Shown: positions 1-6,612 of the stretch, piece by piece | Layout of the letters: every line of letters starts with the position of its first letter | How positions within the stretch are numbered: position 1 is the first letter of the stretch | Source of the DNA: Actinomycetota bacterium | GTDB lineage: Bacteria > Actinomycetota > Geothermincolia > Fen-727 > JAQURN01 | NCBI GenBank assembly: GCA_028715585.1 | Contig: JAQURN010000006.1 | Coordinates: 1-21,721, forward strand | Length of the DNA stretch: 21,721 bases | Reading direction: 5' to 3' | Notes under the pieces: model-generated | Database searches by the model: none | Told to the model about the DNA's origin: nothing | The model's input: the letters and a program-made list of their open reading frames with translations, nothing else | Translations under genes and position numbers: made by a program

Positions 1-962
1 TGGGGTTCTCCAGGGATTTGTGTTCTTATGCGAGGCTCGACATTGGTTCTGCCGTTACGAAGGGAGGGCCAATCGGCGGGCTTCCAAAGCCCGACTTTCT
101 ATTGTGTTGCAACAACATCTGCGGGACGGTAGTGAAGTGGTATCAGCATCTCTCCAGGTATTTTTGTGTCCCAATGTTTCTTCTGGACACGCCTTTCATT
201 CACGCCTCCATGCCGGCTCATTCTTCTCGATATGTGGAGAGCCAGTTTGAAGAGCTAGTGAAATTTCTCGAAGAGCAGACGGGGAAGGAATTCTCGATGG
301 ACCGCTTTGAGGAAGTTGCTATTCTCTCGGTCGAGGGGGTTGAGTTGTGGAAGAGCGTGCTCAAGACCGCGGAGAACAAACCTTCACCTCTAACGTCCTT
401 CGACGCGTTCGTTCACATGGCACCGATAGTCACTCTCCGTGGGACGAAGGAGGTGGTGGAATATTACCAGCTCTTGCTGGGTGAAATGAAGACGAGGATA
501 GAGTCTGGGGTCTCCGCGGTGCCGCGGGAGAAATACCGCTTTCTCTGGGACAACATACCAGTCTGGTATGCGATGAGAGAGCTGGGAGAGGTCTTTGCGA
601 AGAATGACTCCTGCCTTGTTGCCGATACATATACTTCCGCTTGGGCGGTGGACATAAAGTTGGACGAACCGTTTGCGAGCATGGCTTCTGCCTATACGAA
701 CGTGTATTTAAATATTTCAATTGACCTCATGCTCGAGAAGATACTTTCCCTTATGAATCGGTATTCTGTTGATGGGGTTGTCATGCACTCGAACCGCTCA
801 TGTAAGCCGTATTCTCTGGGACAGTATGACCTGGCGAGGGAAATTACCAAAAAGACAGGTAAGCCAGTTCTCATCCTGGAGGCTGACATGACTGACTCCC
901 GCGTATATTCGAGTGCCCAGGCGAAAGAGCGGATAGAGGCTTTCGTTGAATCCCTATCGTGA
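1..962 (+). CDS. 2-hydroxyacyl-CoA dehydratase subunit (HgdB/BcrC-like), 5' partial
   Basis: This is the C-terminal part of a subunit of the 2-hydroxyglutaryl-CoA dehydratase/benzoyl-CoA reductase family. These enzymes use a [4Fe-4S] cluster and ketyl-radical chemistry to dehydrate 2-hydroxyacyl-CoA or reduce aromatic CoA esters in the cytoplasm of anaerobes. The open frame continues to the window edge (GFSRDLCSYAR precedes and includes the TTG at 18), and this matches the family's first cysteine motif, so the true start lies upstream and the TTG is not the start. Visible candidate cluster ligands are the Cys of DLCSYAR, the Cys pair of LLCCNNICGT, and the Cys of HSNRSCKPYS near the C-terminus. 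The end, with ILEADMTDSR and RIEAFVE, is typical of the family. The partner subunit and the ATP-dependent activator are expected upstream, outside the window. Substrate cannot be told. The family call is strong. Confidence 0.9.
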   Translation, partial: GFSRDLCSYARLDIGSAVTKGGPIGGLPKPDFLLCCNNICGTVVKWYQHLSRYFCVPMFLLDTPFIHASMPAHSSRYVESQFEELVKFLEEQTGKEFSMDRFEEVAILSVEGVELWKSVLKTAENKPSPLTSFDAFVHMAPIVTLRGTKEVVEYYQLLLGEMKTRIESGVSAVPREKYRFLWDNIPVWYAMRELGEVFAKNDSCLVADTYTSAWAVDIKLDEPFASMASAYTNVYLNISIDLMLEKILSLMNRYSVDGVVMHSNRSCKPYSLGQYDLAREITKKTGKPVLILEADMTDSRVYSSAQAKERIEAFVESLS

Positions 963-997
963 TTTTTAGAGGAGCGATTTTTCGCTCAATTCGATAG
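954..997. terminator. Nested stem-loop over two convergent stop codons
   Basis: The inner hairpin is GAGCGA (972-977), loop TTTT, TCGCTC (982-987). The outer arms are CTATCG (954-959) and CGATAG (992-997), both perfect. The structure covers the TGA of the dehydratase gene (960-962) and the TAA of sufB (966-968, - strand), which are only 3 bases apart. A short T run (963-967) lies on the + strand before the inner hairpin, but no long U tract follows on either strand. It is a plausible bidirectional transcription end, though the call rests on structure alone. Confidence 0.4.
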
Positions 998-2186
998 CAT
1001 GGTCTATCTGTTCTTTGAGAACTGGTGGAAGCCCTGTAATATCAACGTGCATGAATCCCCGTACAATGGTTGCCACCGCCTCGTCCTCTGTGAGCCCTCG
1101 AGCCATCAAGTATTCGACTTCTTCCTGGGCGATTTTCCCAACCGCGGCTTCGTGGGACATGTCAACCCCCGCGACCTTGCCATCCAGCTCCGGTATTGAA
1201 AGGATTTCTCCGTCGCCTTCGAGTATTAAACCCCGACATTCGAGGTGAGCTTTTATGTCAGGGACTTCGCCGACCAGAAGGCCTCTTGTTATAGTCTTTC
1301 CGCCGGTTGAAATCGCGCGCGTAATCATCTCGCAGCGAGCTTCTGGGGCGGAGAGAACGCCCTTCGAACCTATATCCATCTCGCAACCGGGGTATCCCAC
1401 CACGATGGAATTGAATCTGGATACCGCTCCGCGCCCTGCCATATAGGCGGTGGGATACAGTTGCAGGGATTCGACGGGATGGAGGCAAACGTAGTTGTTG
1501 AGGAAGACCCCGCCTTCCTCTATTCTTGTGGCGCTTCTTGGCCTTACCGCGATGTTTTCGGCCCAGTTGTGAATCATGGTAAAGGTTATCTTCGCGTTTT
1601 TCTTGATATAAAACTCACTTATGCCAATGTGTAGAGCCCTGAGTTCGGGTGAGTCTGTCGCGCACCCAGTTACGATGTGGAGTTCCGACCCTTCTTCCGC
1701 GATTACTATGTTATGGACATTTTGGCTTATCTTGTTTTCCTTGAGATAAAGACAAGCTTGTACTGGGAATTTCGATTTTGCCCCGGGCAATGCCCTTATG
1801 AAATAGCCGTTCTGAAAAGCCAGTTCTGCCGAGGCGGTATATTTGTCTGAATCAACTGGCACTATCTTCCAGAGATACTCTTGGAGCCATGGATATGTTT
1901 CCAGGGCGTCACGGGTGGACATCACTTCTATTCCGTCCTGGGTTTGTACCGCGTGTAGCACGGAGCCATCAACCTGTATGAAAGACCCAGACCTTTCCTT
2001 TCCTGTTATGTCAACGCCGGCGTTTAGTAAACGTTCTTCATCCACTAAATCGATGTTGCCCAGGTCTTGCTGGGGGTAGTTGGGGGCTTCAGTTGTGAAT
2101 TTTTCCAGGTCGATGTCGGACCCGTATTTCGCTGGCTTTTCTTTTGCCTTTTTAGCTCTTTCCTCTATTTCTGACAGGTCAGACAT
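966..2186 (-). CDS. sufB: SufB/SufD-family Fe-S cluster assembly scaffold
   Basis: Encodes a 406-residue SufB/SufD-family protein, part of the cytoplasmic SUF-type machine that assembles iron-sulfur clusters with the SufC ATPase. It is shorter than the roughly 480-residue E. coli-type SufB and resembles the short scaffold of the minimal SufBC (SMS-like) systems of anaerobes and archaea. Cys317 (in LECRGLIL) and Glu346 (in SHEAAVGKIAQEE) are 29 residues apart. From memory this is the spacing of the functional Cys405/Glu434 pair of E. coli SufB, which supports SufB over SufD activity. The C-terminus has the usual YLMARGLTEDEA segment. The ATG at 2186 was chosen because the protein then begins MSDLSEIEERAKKA, with AGGG nine bases upstream. 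A longer GTG-started frame to 2243 would run far into sufC. The gene overlaps the end of sufC by 22 bases, so the two are translationally coupled. Confidence 0.9.
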   Translation of the reverse strand: MSDLSEIEERAKKAKEKPAKYGSDIDLEKFTTEAPNYPQQDLGNIDLVDEERLLNAGVDITGKERSGSFIQVDGSVLHAVQTQDGIEVMSTRDALETYPWLQEYLWKIVPVDSDKYTASAELAFQNGYFIRALPGAKSKFPVQACLYLKENKISQNVHNIVIAEEGSELHIVTGCATDSPELRALHIGISEFYIKKNAKITFTMIHNWAENIAVRPRSATRIEEGGVFLNNYVCLHPVESLQLYPTAYMAGRGAVSRFNSIVVGYPGCEMDIGSKGVLSAPEARCEMITRAISTGGKTITRGLLVGEVPDIKAHLECRGLILEGDGEILSIPELDGKVAGVDMSHEAAVGKIAQEEVEYLMARGLTEDEAVATIVRGFMHVDITGLPPVLKEQIDHAIELSEKSLL

Positions 2187-2911
2187 CCTTTGTAACCCTG
2201 CTTTCTTATTCCCTGTATTATCTCGTGGGGGTTTCCCATGCACCAGATAGTTTTATTGACGAGGACGCAGCCTCTATCCGCCTCTACGTAGTCCAGAATA
2301 TGACCGGAGTGCGAGATGATAAGCCCCGCTTTTTTCCTCCGACGGTGGTGAACATCTTTTTCTAGAAGCTTCCTGATTGCCTCTCCAACAAGGCTGATGC
2401 TCACGAGGTCAACTCCGGACTCTGGTTCGTCGAGAAGCGCGAGGTCTGGTTTCTGCGCGAGGAGCTGAAGAAGTTCCGCCCTCTTGATTTCTCCCCCGGA
2501 AAATCCAAGGTTCAGGTCGCGGTCCAAAAAAGAGCCGAAGTTCAAGCTTTCGGCGAGCTCCTCTGGGTCGGTGCTGTTGTGCCCGATAAGCTCGAGAATT
2601 TCTCTCACCTTGAGCCCTCTTATGGTGGGAGGGCGTTGGAACATTATCCCGATGCCCATTTTTGCCCTTTCTGAGGGGGGAAGGTGGGTCACTTCTTTCC
2701 CCTTGAAGAAAATGGAGCCTGTTTCGATTTTGTATGGTCCAAGCCCCATTATTGTCATCAAGAGAGAAGTCTTGCCAGAGCCGTTTTCTCCAAAGAGCAT
2801 GAGAGTTTCTCCCTCGTAGATTTCAAGGAAGATGTGCTCGAGAAGGGTGTTCCCGTTTATGGTAACTGTAAGATTGTTTACTTCCAGCACCTTTTGGCCG
2901 ATATTATCCAT
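2165..2911 (-). CDS. sufC: SufC-like ABC ATPase for Fe-S cluster assembly
   Basis: A 248-residue soluble ABC-type ATPase that would power Fe-S cluster assembly on the SufB-family scaffold encoded directly downstream. Visible motifs: Walker A GENGSGKTS (about residues 41-49), Q-loop in FQRPPT (91-96), signature FSGGE (137-141), Walker B LALLDEP (157-163), a D-loop SGVD, and the H-loop His201 in IISHSGHILDYV. The basic insert HHRRRKKAG before the last strand also occurs in short SufC relatives. The ATG at 2911 follows AAAGGTGA about nine bases upstream. The neighbouring scaffold gene, overlapping by 22 bases, is what separates this from a transporter ATPase. No cysteine desulfurase or SufU gene is present in the window, in line with a minimal two-gene system. 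Confidence 0.9.
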   Translation of the reverse strand: MDNIGQKVLEVNNLTVTINGNTLLEHIFLEIYEGETLMLFGENGSGKTSLLMTIMGLGPYKIETGSIFFKGKEVTHLPPSERAKMGIGIMFQRPPTIRGLKVREILELIGHNSTDPEELAESLNFGSFLDRDLNLGFSGGEIKRAELLQLLAQKPDLALLDEPESGVDLVSISLVGEAIRKLLEKDVHHRRRKKAGLIISHSGHILDYVEADRGCVLVNKTIWCMGNPHEIIQGIRKQGYKGCLTCQK

Positions 2912-3008
2912 ATGTCATTTCACCTTTCGGTCTAGCTTGCTTCATTCAGAGAGAGCGGCAAAACTAAACTAATGAGCTGCGAGCGGTTTCCCAAAGGAGA
3001 CCACGCGT

Positions 3009-3018
3009 ATTATAGCAT
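3009..3018 (-). promoter_or_regulatory. Extended -10 promoter for the sufC-sufB operon
   Basis: On the - strand the sequence TGCTATAAT is a perfect extended -10 element: TATAAT at 3014-3009, with TG one base further upstream. No convincing -35 hexamer sits 16-18 bases upstream, as is usual for extended -10 promoters. Transcription would start near 3002 and leave about 90 bases of leader before the sufC ATG at 2911. No clear regulator site was recognised in that leader. Confidence 0.5.
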
Positions 3019-3075
3019 AATCATGCCCCCTGGTCCCCCTCTTGTCCTGACCTCCTACGAGGTGGGGAGCCGGTA

Positions 3076-3333
3076 CTATTTGTCGCCCTCCACCGCGGCA
3101 AAGCCGCCTTCCCTGACGATGATGGGGTGGATGTGAGCCATCGGGCTTTCTCCCTTCTCGAGCTCGCGCAGCGCCACCACGAGCGTGTCCACGAACTCGC
3201 GGAAGTCATCCTTGAAGAATGACATGTGCAGGAAATCATGCTGAATTACGATGGTATTCGCTTCATCGTACCTCCACACTGCTGTCGTAGTGCCCTGCTT
3301 GGAGGTAAATGTTGCGAGATCGGTGATGGACAT
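3076..3333 (-). CDS. Small hypothetical protein (85 aa)
   Basis: Not recognised. The ATG at 3333 is preceded by a very strong Shine-Dalgarno stretch (AAGGAGGGAGG), so I prefer it over the GTG at 3351, which overlaps that stretch. The product is an 85-residue soluble protein without signal peptide or membrane segment. It appears to contain two or three short beta strands (TTTAVWRYDE, NTIVIQHDFLHMSF), then an amphipathic helix (DDFREFVDTLVVALRELEKG), then a His-containing tail (MAHIHPIIV). It is transcribed away from the XRE regulator at 3492 and shares a divergent promoter region containing two palindromes. It could be the regulator's target or an independent housekeeping gene. Its stop is 164 bases before the sufC start and it reads in the same direction, so read-through into suf is possible. 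Confidence 0.6.
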   Translation of the reverse strand: MSITDLATFTSKQGTTTAVWRYDEANTIVIQHDFLHMSFFKDDFREFVDTLVVALRELEKGESPMAHIHPIIVREGGFAAVEGDK

Positions 3334-3420
3334 CCTCCCTCCTTCCGGCACCCTTTGGGGGAGCCTTTCTCTGGCGCTTAAATGCTGTGGCTTTTTGTTG
3401 ATTCACATGACAAAATTTGG

Positions 3421-3438
3421 TATCATGTAAGCATGATA
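3421..3438. repeat. Perfect inverted repeat, 7-bp arms (candidate operator)
   Basis: Arms TATCATG (3421-3427) and CATGATA (3432-3438) with spacer TAAG. It lies between the divergent small gene and the XRE regulator, centred about 32 bases from a second palindrome. It is short and AT-rich for a terminator, and no gene ends here, so a protein-binding site is more likely. Confidence 0.4.
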
Positions 3439-3450
3439 TTGATGTCTCAT

Positions 3451-3473
3451 TATAGACAATAATATTGTCTATA
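3451..3473. promoter_or_regulatory. Perfect 23-base inverted repeat, candidate XRE operator
   Basis: Ten-base arms TATAGACAAT (3451-3460) and ATTGTCTATA (3464-3473) flank a 3-base centre AAT. An extra TGTCT half-site lies at 3443-3447, so the TGTCT/AGACA core occurs three times. The palindrome overlaps a TATAAT hexamer on the - strand (3454-3449) and lies 18 bases before the GTG of the XRE gene. This is the position expected for autoregulation by an XRE repressor, and possibly co-regulation of the divergent small gene. The binding partner is inferred from position only. Confidence 0.5.
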
Positions 3474-3491
3474 TACCACCAAAGATTGGAG

Positions 3492-3773
3492 GTGTCAATA
3501 ATCGCAACAAAGAATTTAAAAAAAAGCGCGGTTGTTTCTGAAGAAGAGGTTTGCGAATACGATAAGGCGCTTTCCCGAAGGCTCAAAGAGCTCAGGGATG
3601 AAAGGGGCTTAAAGAGAGGGTGGGTGGCAAAACAACTTGGCGTCCATTACAACACTCTCAAAAACTGGGAGCTGGGTAGGGCTCATCCGGGCACTGGTGA
3701 TATATTGGCTCTTTCGAAGATTTACCATGTCAAACCCGAGGAGTTTTTCCGCGGGCTCAAGATAACATCTTGA
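3492..3773 (+). CDS. XRE/Cro-CI-type HTH transcriptional regulator
   Basis: A small (93 aa) DNA-binding protein with one helix-turn-helix domain of the XRE family. The helices can be read as SRRLKELRDERG, RGWVAKQLGVH (first HTH helix), YNTLKNWELGRAHP (recognition helix with the usual NWE.G..P ending), then DILALSKIYHV and PEEFFRG. There is no ligand, peptidase or dimerisation domain beyond the HTH. The start is uncertain because the frame has no ATG. GTG 3492 is used here, with GGAGG overlapping it; TTG 3465 has no ribosome site and lies inside the palindrome. A rare ATA or ATC start at 3498 or 3501 would fit the GGAGG spacing better. The stop overlaps the beginning of the open frame of the following secreted-protein gene, so the two may be co-regulated. 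Autoregulation through the palindrome at 3451-3473 is likely. Confidence 0.8.
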   Translation: MSIIATKNLKKSAVVSEEEVCEYDKALSRRLKELRDERGLKRGWVAKQLGVHYNTLKNWELGRAHPGTGDILALSKIYHVKPEEFFRGLKITS

Positions 3774-3796
3774 CTTTCTCTTGCAGGGCGAAAAGA

Positions 3797-3802
3797 TATA
3801 AT
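3797..3802 (+). promoter_or_regulatory. Possible -10 element upstream of the secreted protein gene
   Basis: A perfect TATAAT hexamer in the 71-base gap after the XRE gene. The nearest TTGACA-like hexamer (TTGACT, 3770-3775) is 21 bases away, which is longer than ideal. If used, transcription starts near 3809, and the TTG at 3845 is then the first sensible start. Weak evidence. Confidence 0.3.
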
Positions 3803-3844
3803 GTTCCCCCGAAAGAGCAGGGAAGATTTTGGATTGGGGGCGAC

Positions 3845-6589
3845 TTGACAAGGAAGTACTGGAAGCGGCTAGTTGTTTTTGCTGTGTTGGCATACCTGCT
3901 GGCTCTCTGCGATTTTACCGTCCCTCTGGCGGCAAGCGGCGGAGTTGGGGTGAAGGCTATGTACGATGCTGGCTCAAGTTTCTATGACGCGAAGGTCACC
4001 GCCTCAGACCTCGACGGAGATGGCTTCACGGAACTCCTAATTGGAAATTCAAATGGTTACCTCTACTGCTTTGACCACGCAGCTAGGGTCAAATGGGCTT
4101 ACCAAACGGGTGGAAGAATCAGGGGAGCTCCGGCGGCGAGTGATGTCGATGGGGATGGCAAAAAAGAGATATTTGTTGGAGATATGAATGGATGGGTGTG
4201 GGGATTCGATTCTAATGGGAATGTTCTCTCTAGGTGGGGTTGGCCAAAGAAGACCCCCACAATAGCAGCCGGCAATTTGGTTGGCGTCTATTCTTCGCCC
4301 GCTATAGGTGACATCAACGGCGACGGCGTTGCTGACGTAGTTGTAGGCACATATGGCCACTATATCTTTGCCTGGAGCTATACTGGCTCCACCCTTCCCG
4401 GCTGGCCATACAATAACGCGGACACTATATGGTCCTCCCCCGCCCTTGCCGATCTCGATGGGGATGGCTTGCTAGAGGTGATAATCGGGGCTGATTGCAC
4501 GGGTGGGCCAGGCTGGCCTTACCCTCCAGGAGGGCTTCTTTATGTCTTCAATGGCGACGGAAGCCTTCTCCCCGGTTTTCCGCAACATTCTCCCGAGGTT
4601 TTGTGGTCATCTCCAGCGGTGGCTGATATCGATGGGGATGGGCTTTACGAGATTATCATTGGAACCGGCCATTACTACAAGGCTATTGGTAAAATCTCCA
4701 CGGAGGGTCACAGGGTTTACGCCTTCAACCACGACGGTTCCGCGGTTACCGGCTGGCCAGTGGTCGCCGCGGGGTCCACCATGAGTTCGCCCGCGGTTGG
4801 GGATATCGATTCCGATGGAGTGAAAGAAGTGGTTATTGCCTGTAACGGCCAGGGTGGGATTGGAGCCGAGCACCTGATGGCGATAAAGCCGAATGGAAGC
4901 GTGATTTGGGATGTTTCTTTGTATGGGCCGCATCTCAATTCTCCATGTCTTGGAGACGTGAACGCAGACGGCGTCTCCGACGCCCTTATTCCTTCAGGGG
5001 GAGCCCTGAATGCCTTTGACGGGAGTGGTGCGCGTATATTCAGCGAGTGTCCCGACACCGAGAGGAACTTTTGTATAACCACCCCTGCTTATGGGGATTT
5101 TGACAAGGACGGTAAGGCGGAGGTGGCATACGGAACTGGGGATGACCCCGATTATGGAACGAGGCAGGGAGGCAAATTCTACATCCTGAAGTGCGATTCC
5201 CCGGCGAACAGTGGCTCCTGGCCGATGTTTCATCGAGATGAATCCAACAAGGGAACGATAACGGTAAAGAACGACCCAACCCCTCCAACCCCTCCCTCCC
5301 CACGGGCGCAGTCTGCTTCGTATCACACCTATATTCTCATCATGAATCCTGGGAAGAAGTCAACGAAAGTCAAGATAGACCTGATGAACGATCAAGCTGT
5401 AACCATGCCTGTCGATCTCCTTGTTCCTCCCGCCTCGAGGCAGACCTTTTTCGTGAACGAGTTTATGCTAGGAAGGGAGGTTAGTGCCAAGGTTACTAGC
5501 GATGAGCCAATAATCTGCGAAAGAGCGATGTATTTCAACCGCAAGGGTGTTATTGGCGGAGGACACGATTCGATTGGCGCGACCGAGAAGTCGACCACCT
5601 GGTACCTTGCCGAGGGATACAGCGCGCCCAACTTCGACGAATATGTCCTCGTTTTCAACCCGAACGATTTTCCGGTGCACATAACCATGACCTTCATGGT
5701 TGAGGGTGAGCAGCCCCAAGTGTATGATTTCGACATGCTTGCCCACTCTCGCCACACTACCGACCTAAAGTGGAGATTTGGCCCCAGGCCTGTTTCGGTT
5801 TCGACTAAGGTAGAGGCGACGGGCGAGGTGGTGTGTGAGAGAGCGATGTATTTCAACTACTCAAACCAGTTTGGAGGGCATGATTCGATAGGAGTTACGG
5901 AGCCTTCCACTTCCTGGTGCCTGCCAGAAGGATATACCGCCCAGGCTTACGATGCTTATATTCTTATTCAGAATCCCAATGATACAAGGGCAACAGGAGC
6001 TCTCTCCTTTTTACGCTCAGATGGATATGAGAGGGCTTTGGGATTTGGGGTGGAGCCCAAAGGAAGATATACCGTGAAGGTGGATGATGTTCCGGGCTTC
6101 GAGGCAGCTGAGTTTTCCACAGAGATTAGCTCTAATATCGGAGTAGTGGCTGAGAGGGCGATGTATTTCAACTCCGAGGGGAGAGATGGAGGGCACAACT
6201 CCATCGGAGTTCCAAATGCAGGCGAGAAGTGGTATCTTGCGGAGGGCTATACCGGTGGGGGATTCGACACCTATGTTCTCATCATGAACACGGAGACTTC
6301 TCCAGCCAAGGTCAAGACGACTTTTATGAGAGATGACGGTTACAATTATTCTCGCACCGATGTGCTCGCCCCTCGCTCGAGATTTACGATTCACCTCGAT
6401 GATGTTCCGGGATTCGAGAGCGTGGAGGCATCGACTCTCGTTGAATCCCAGGACGGGTCGAAAATCATAGCTGAGAGGGCCATGTATTTCATGTATAACA
6501 ATCTTGCTGTTGCGGGAGGGCACGACTCGATAGGTGTGAGCAAGCCAGCAAATGAATGGTATTTTGCCGAAGGTTACACCGGAAACTGA
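3845..6589 (+). CDS. Secreted FG-GAP/VCBS-repeat protein with four 105-residue C-terminal repeats
   Basis: A 914-residue protein predicted to be exported. The TTG at 3845 gives a classic signal peptide: basic TRKYWKR, then a hydrophobic core VVFAVLAYLLAL, with cleavage likely after PLAAS. The frame is open further upstream, but only from a TTG overlapping the XRE stop, and that extension would bury the signal peptide. Eight FG-GAP/VCBS-like repeats follow, each with a DxDxDG-type calcium loop (DLDGDGFTE, DVDGDGKKE, DINGDGVAD, DLDGDGLLE, DIDGDGLYE, DIDSDGVKE, DVNADGVSD, DFDKDGKAE; about residues 54 to 425). They probably form a beta-propeller. A proline linker (PTPPTPPSP) leads to four repeats of about 105 residues, each starting YILIMNP-like and ending ERAMYFN...GGHDSIG...WYLAEGY. 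These resemble repeats of actinobacterial secreted proteins (perhaps DUF5719-like, tentative). There is no LPXTG or C-terminal membrane anchor. It may act in surface binding or adhesion; function unknown. Confidence 0.85.
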   Translation: MTRKYWKRLVVFAVLAYLLALCDFTVPLAASGGVGVKAMYDAGSSFYDAKVTASDLDGDGFTELLIGNSNGYLYCFDHAARVKWAYQTGGRIRGAPAASDVDGDGKKEIFVGDMNGWVWGFDSNGNVLSRWGWPKKTPTIAAGNLVGVYSSPAIGDINGDGVADVVVGTYGHYIFAWSYTGSTLPGWPYNNADTIWSSPALADLDGDGLLEVIIGADCTGGPGWPYPPGGLLYVFNGDGSLLPGFPQHSPEVLWSSPAVADIDGDGLYEIIIGTGHYYKAIGKISTEGHRVYAFNHDGSAVTGWPVVAAGSTMSSPAVGDIDSDGVKEVVIACNGQGGIGAEHLMAIKPNGSVIWDVSLYGPHLNSPCLGDVNADGVSDALIPSGGALNAFDGSGARIFSECPDTERNFCITTPAYGDFDKDGKAEVAYGTGDDPDYGTRQGGKFYILKCDSPANSGSWPMFHRDESNKGTITVKNDPTPPTPPSPRAQSASYHTYILIMNPGKKSTKVKIDLMNDQAVTMPVDLLVPPASRQTFFVNEFMLGREVSAKVTSDEPIICERAMYFNRKGVIGGGHDSIGATEKSTTWYLAEGYSAPNFDEYVLVFNPNDFPVHITMTFMVEGEQPQVYDFDMLAHSRHTTDLKWRFGPRPVSVSTKVEATGEVVCERAMYFNYSNQFGGHDSIGVTEPSTSWCLPEGYTAQAYDAYILIQNPNDTRATGALSFLRSDGYERALGFGVEPKGRYTVKVDDVPGFEAAEFSTEISSNIGVVAERAMYFNSEGRDGGHNSIGVPNAGEKWYLAEGYTGGGFDTYVLIMNTETSPAKVKTTFMRDDGYNYSRTDVLAPRSRFTIHLDDVPGFESVEASTLVESQDGSKIIAERAMYFMYNNLAVAGGHDSIGVSKPANEWYFAEGYTGN
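5323..6589 (+). repeat. Four tandem protein-level repeats of about 315 bases
   Basis: Repeat units begin at about 5323, 5635, 5950 and 6265, marked by YHTYILIMNP, FDEYVLVFNP, YDAYILIQNP and FDTYVLIMNT. Each unit carries a central ERAMYFN motif, GGHDSIG or GGHNSIG, and a closing WYLAEGY, WCLPEGY or WYFAEGY. The DNA copies have diverged, so these are old domain duplications and not recent tandem repeats. The gene stops right after the fourth AEGYT motif, which suggests that the natural unit runs from YILIMNP to AEGYT. Confidence 0.85.
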
Positions 6590-6612
6590 TGCTCTTGACT
6601 CACAGTTTCCGG
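6579..6612. terminator. 10-bp stem-loop spanning two convergent stop codons
   Basis: Perfect arms CCGGAAACTG (6579-6588) and CAGTTTCCGG (6603-6612) enclose a 14-base loop. The TGA of the secreted-protein gene (6587-6589) and the TGA of the methyltransferase gene (6602-6600, - strand) both lie in or next to the loop. No U tract follows on either strand, so it would be a non-canonical bidirectional terminator or an RNA 3'-end stabiliser. The structure is clear; the role is inferred from the convergent arrangement. Confidence 0.5.

Noticed and set aside
3050..3063. Stem ACCTC/GAGGT with 4-base loop after the 85-residue gene
   Set aside because: Only 5 bp with no U tract; too weak to call a terminator.
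3021..3239. 72-codon open frame on the - strand overlapping the 85-residue gene
   Set aside because: Its translation is Ser/Arg/Trp-rich in the manner of an out-of-frame read of the well-supported gene at 3076-3333, and it has no better ribosome site.
3263..3586. 107-codon - strand open frame across the divergent promoter region
   Set aside because: It runs through both palindromes and over the XRE gene start, ends inside the 85-residue gene in another frame, and its sequence resembles no protein.
3076..3773. Toxin-antitoxin pair formed by the small gene and the XRE gene
   Set aside because: The genes are divergent, the small protein shows no toxin motif, and type II pairs are normally co-directional and overlapping. 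It stays only as a remote possibility.
3770..3844. Longer N-terminus for the secreted protein, from the TTG at 3770
   Set aside because: It would overlap the XRE stop, has no ribosome site and would place 25 polar residues before an otherwise classic signal peptide.
5392..5856. 154-codon antisense open frame in the repeat region of the secreted protein
   Set aside because: Antisense frames recur in each repeat unit with related sequences, as expected from mirrored coding repeats and not from a real gene.
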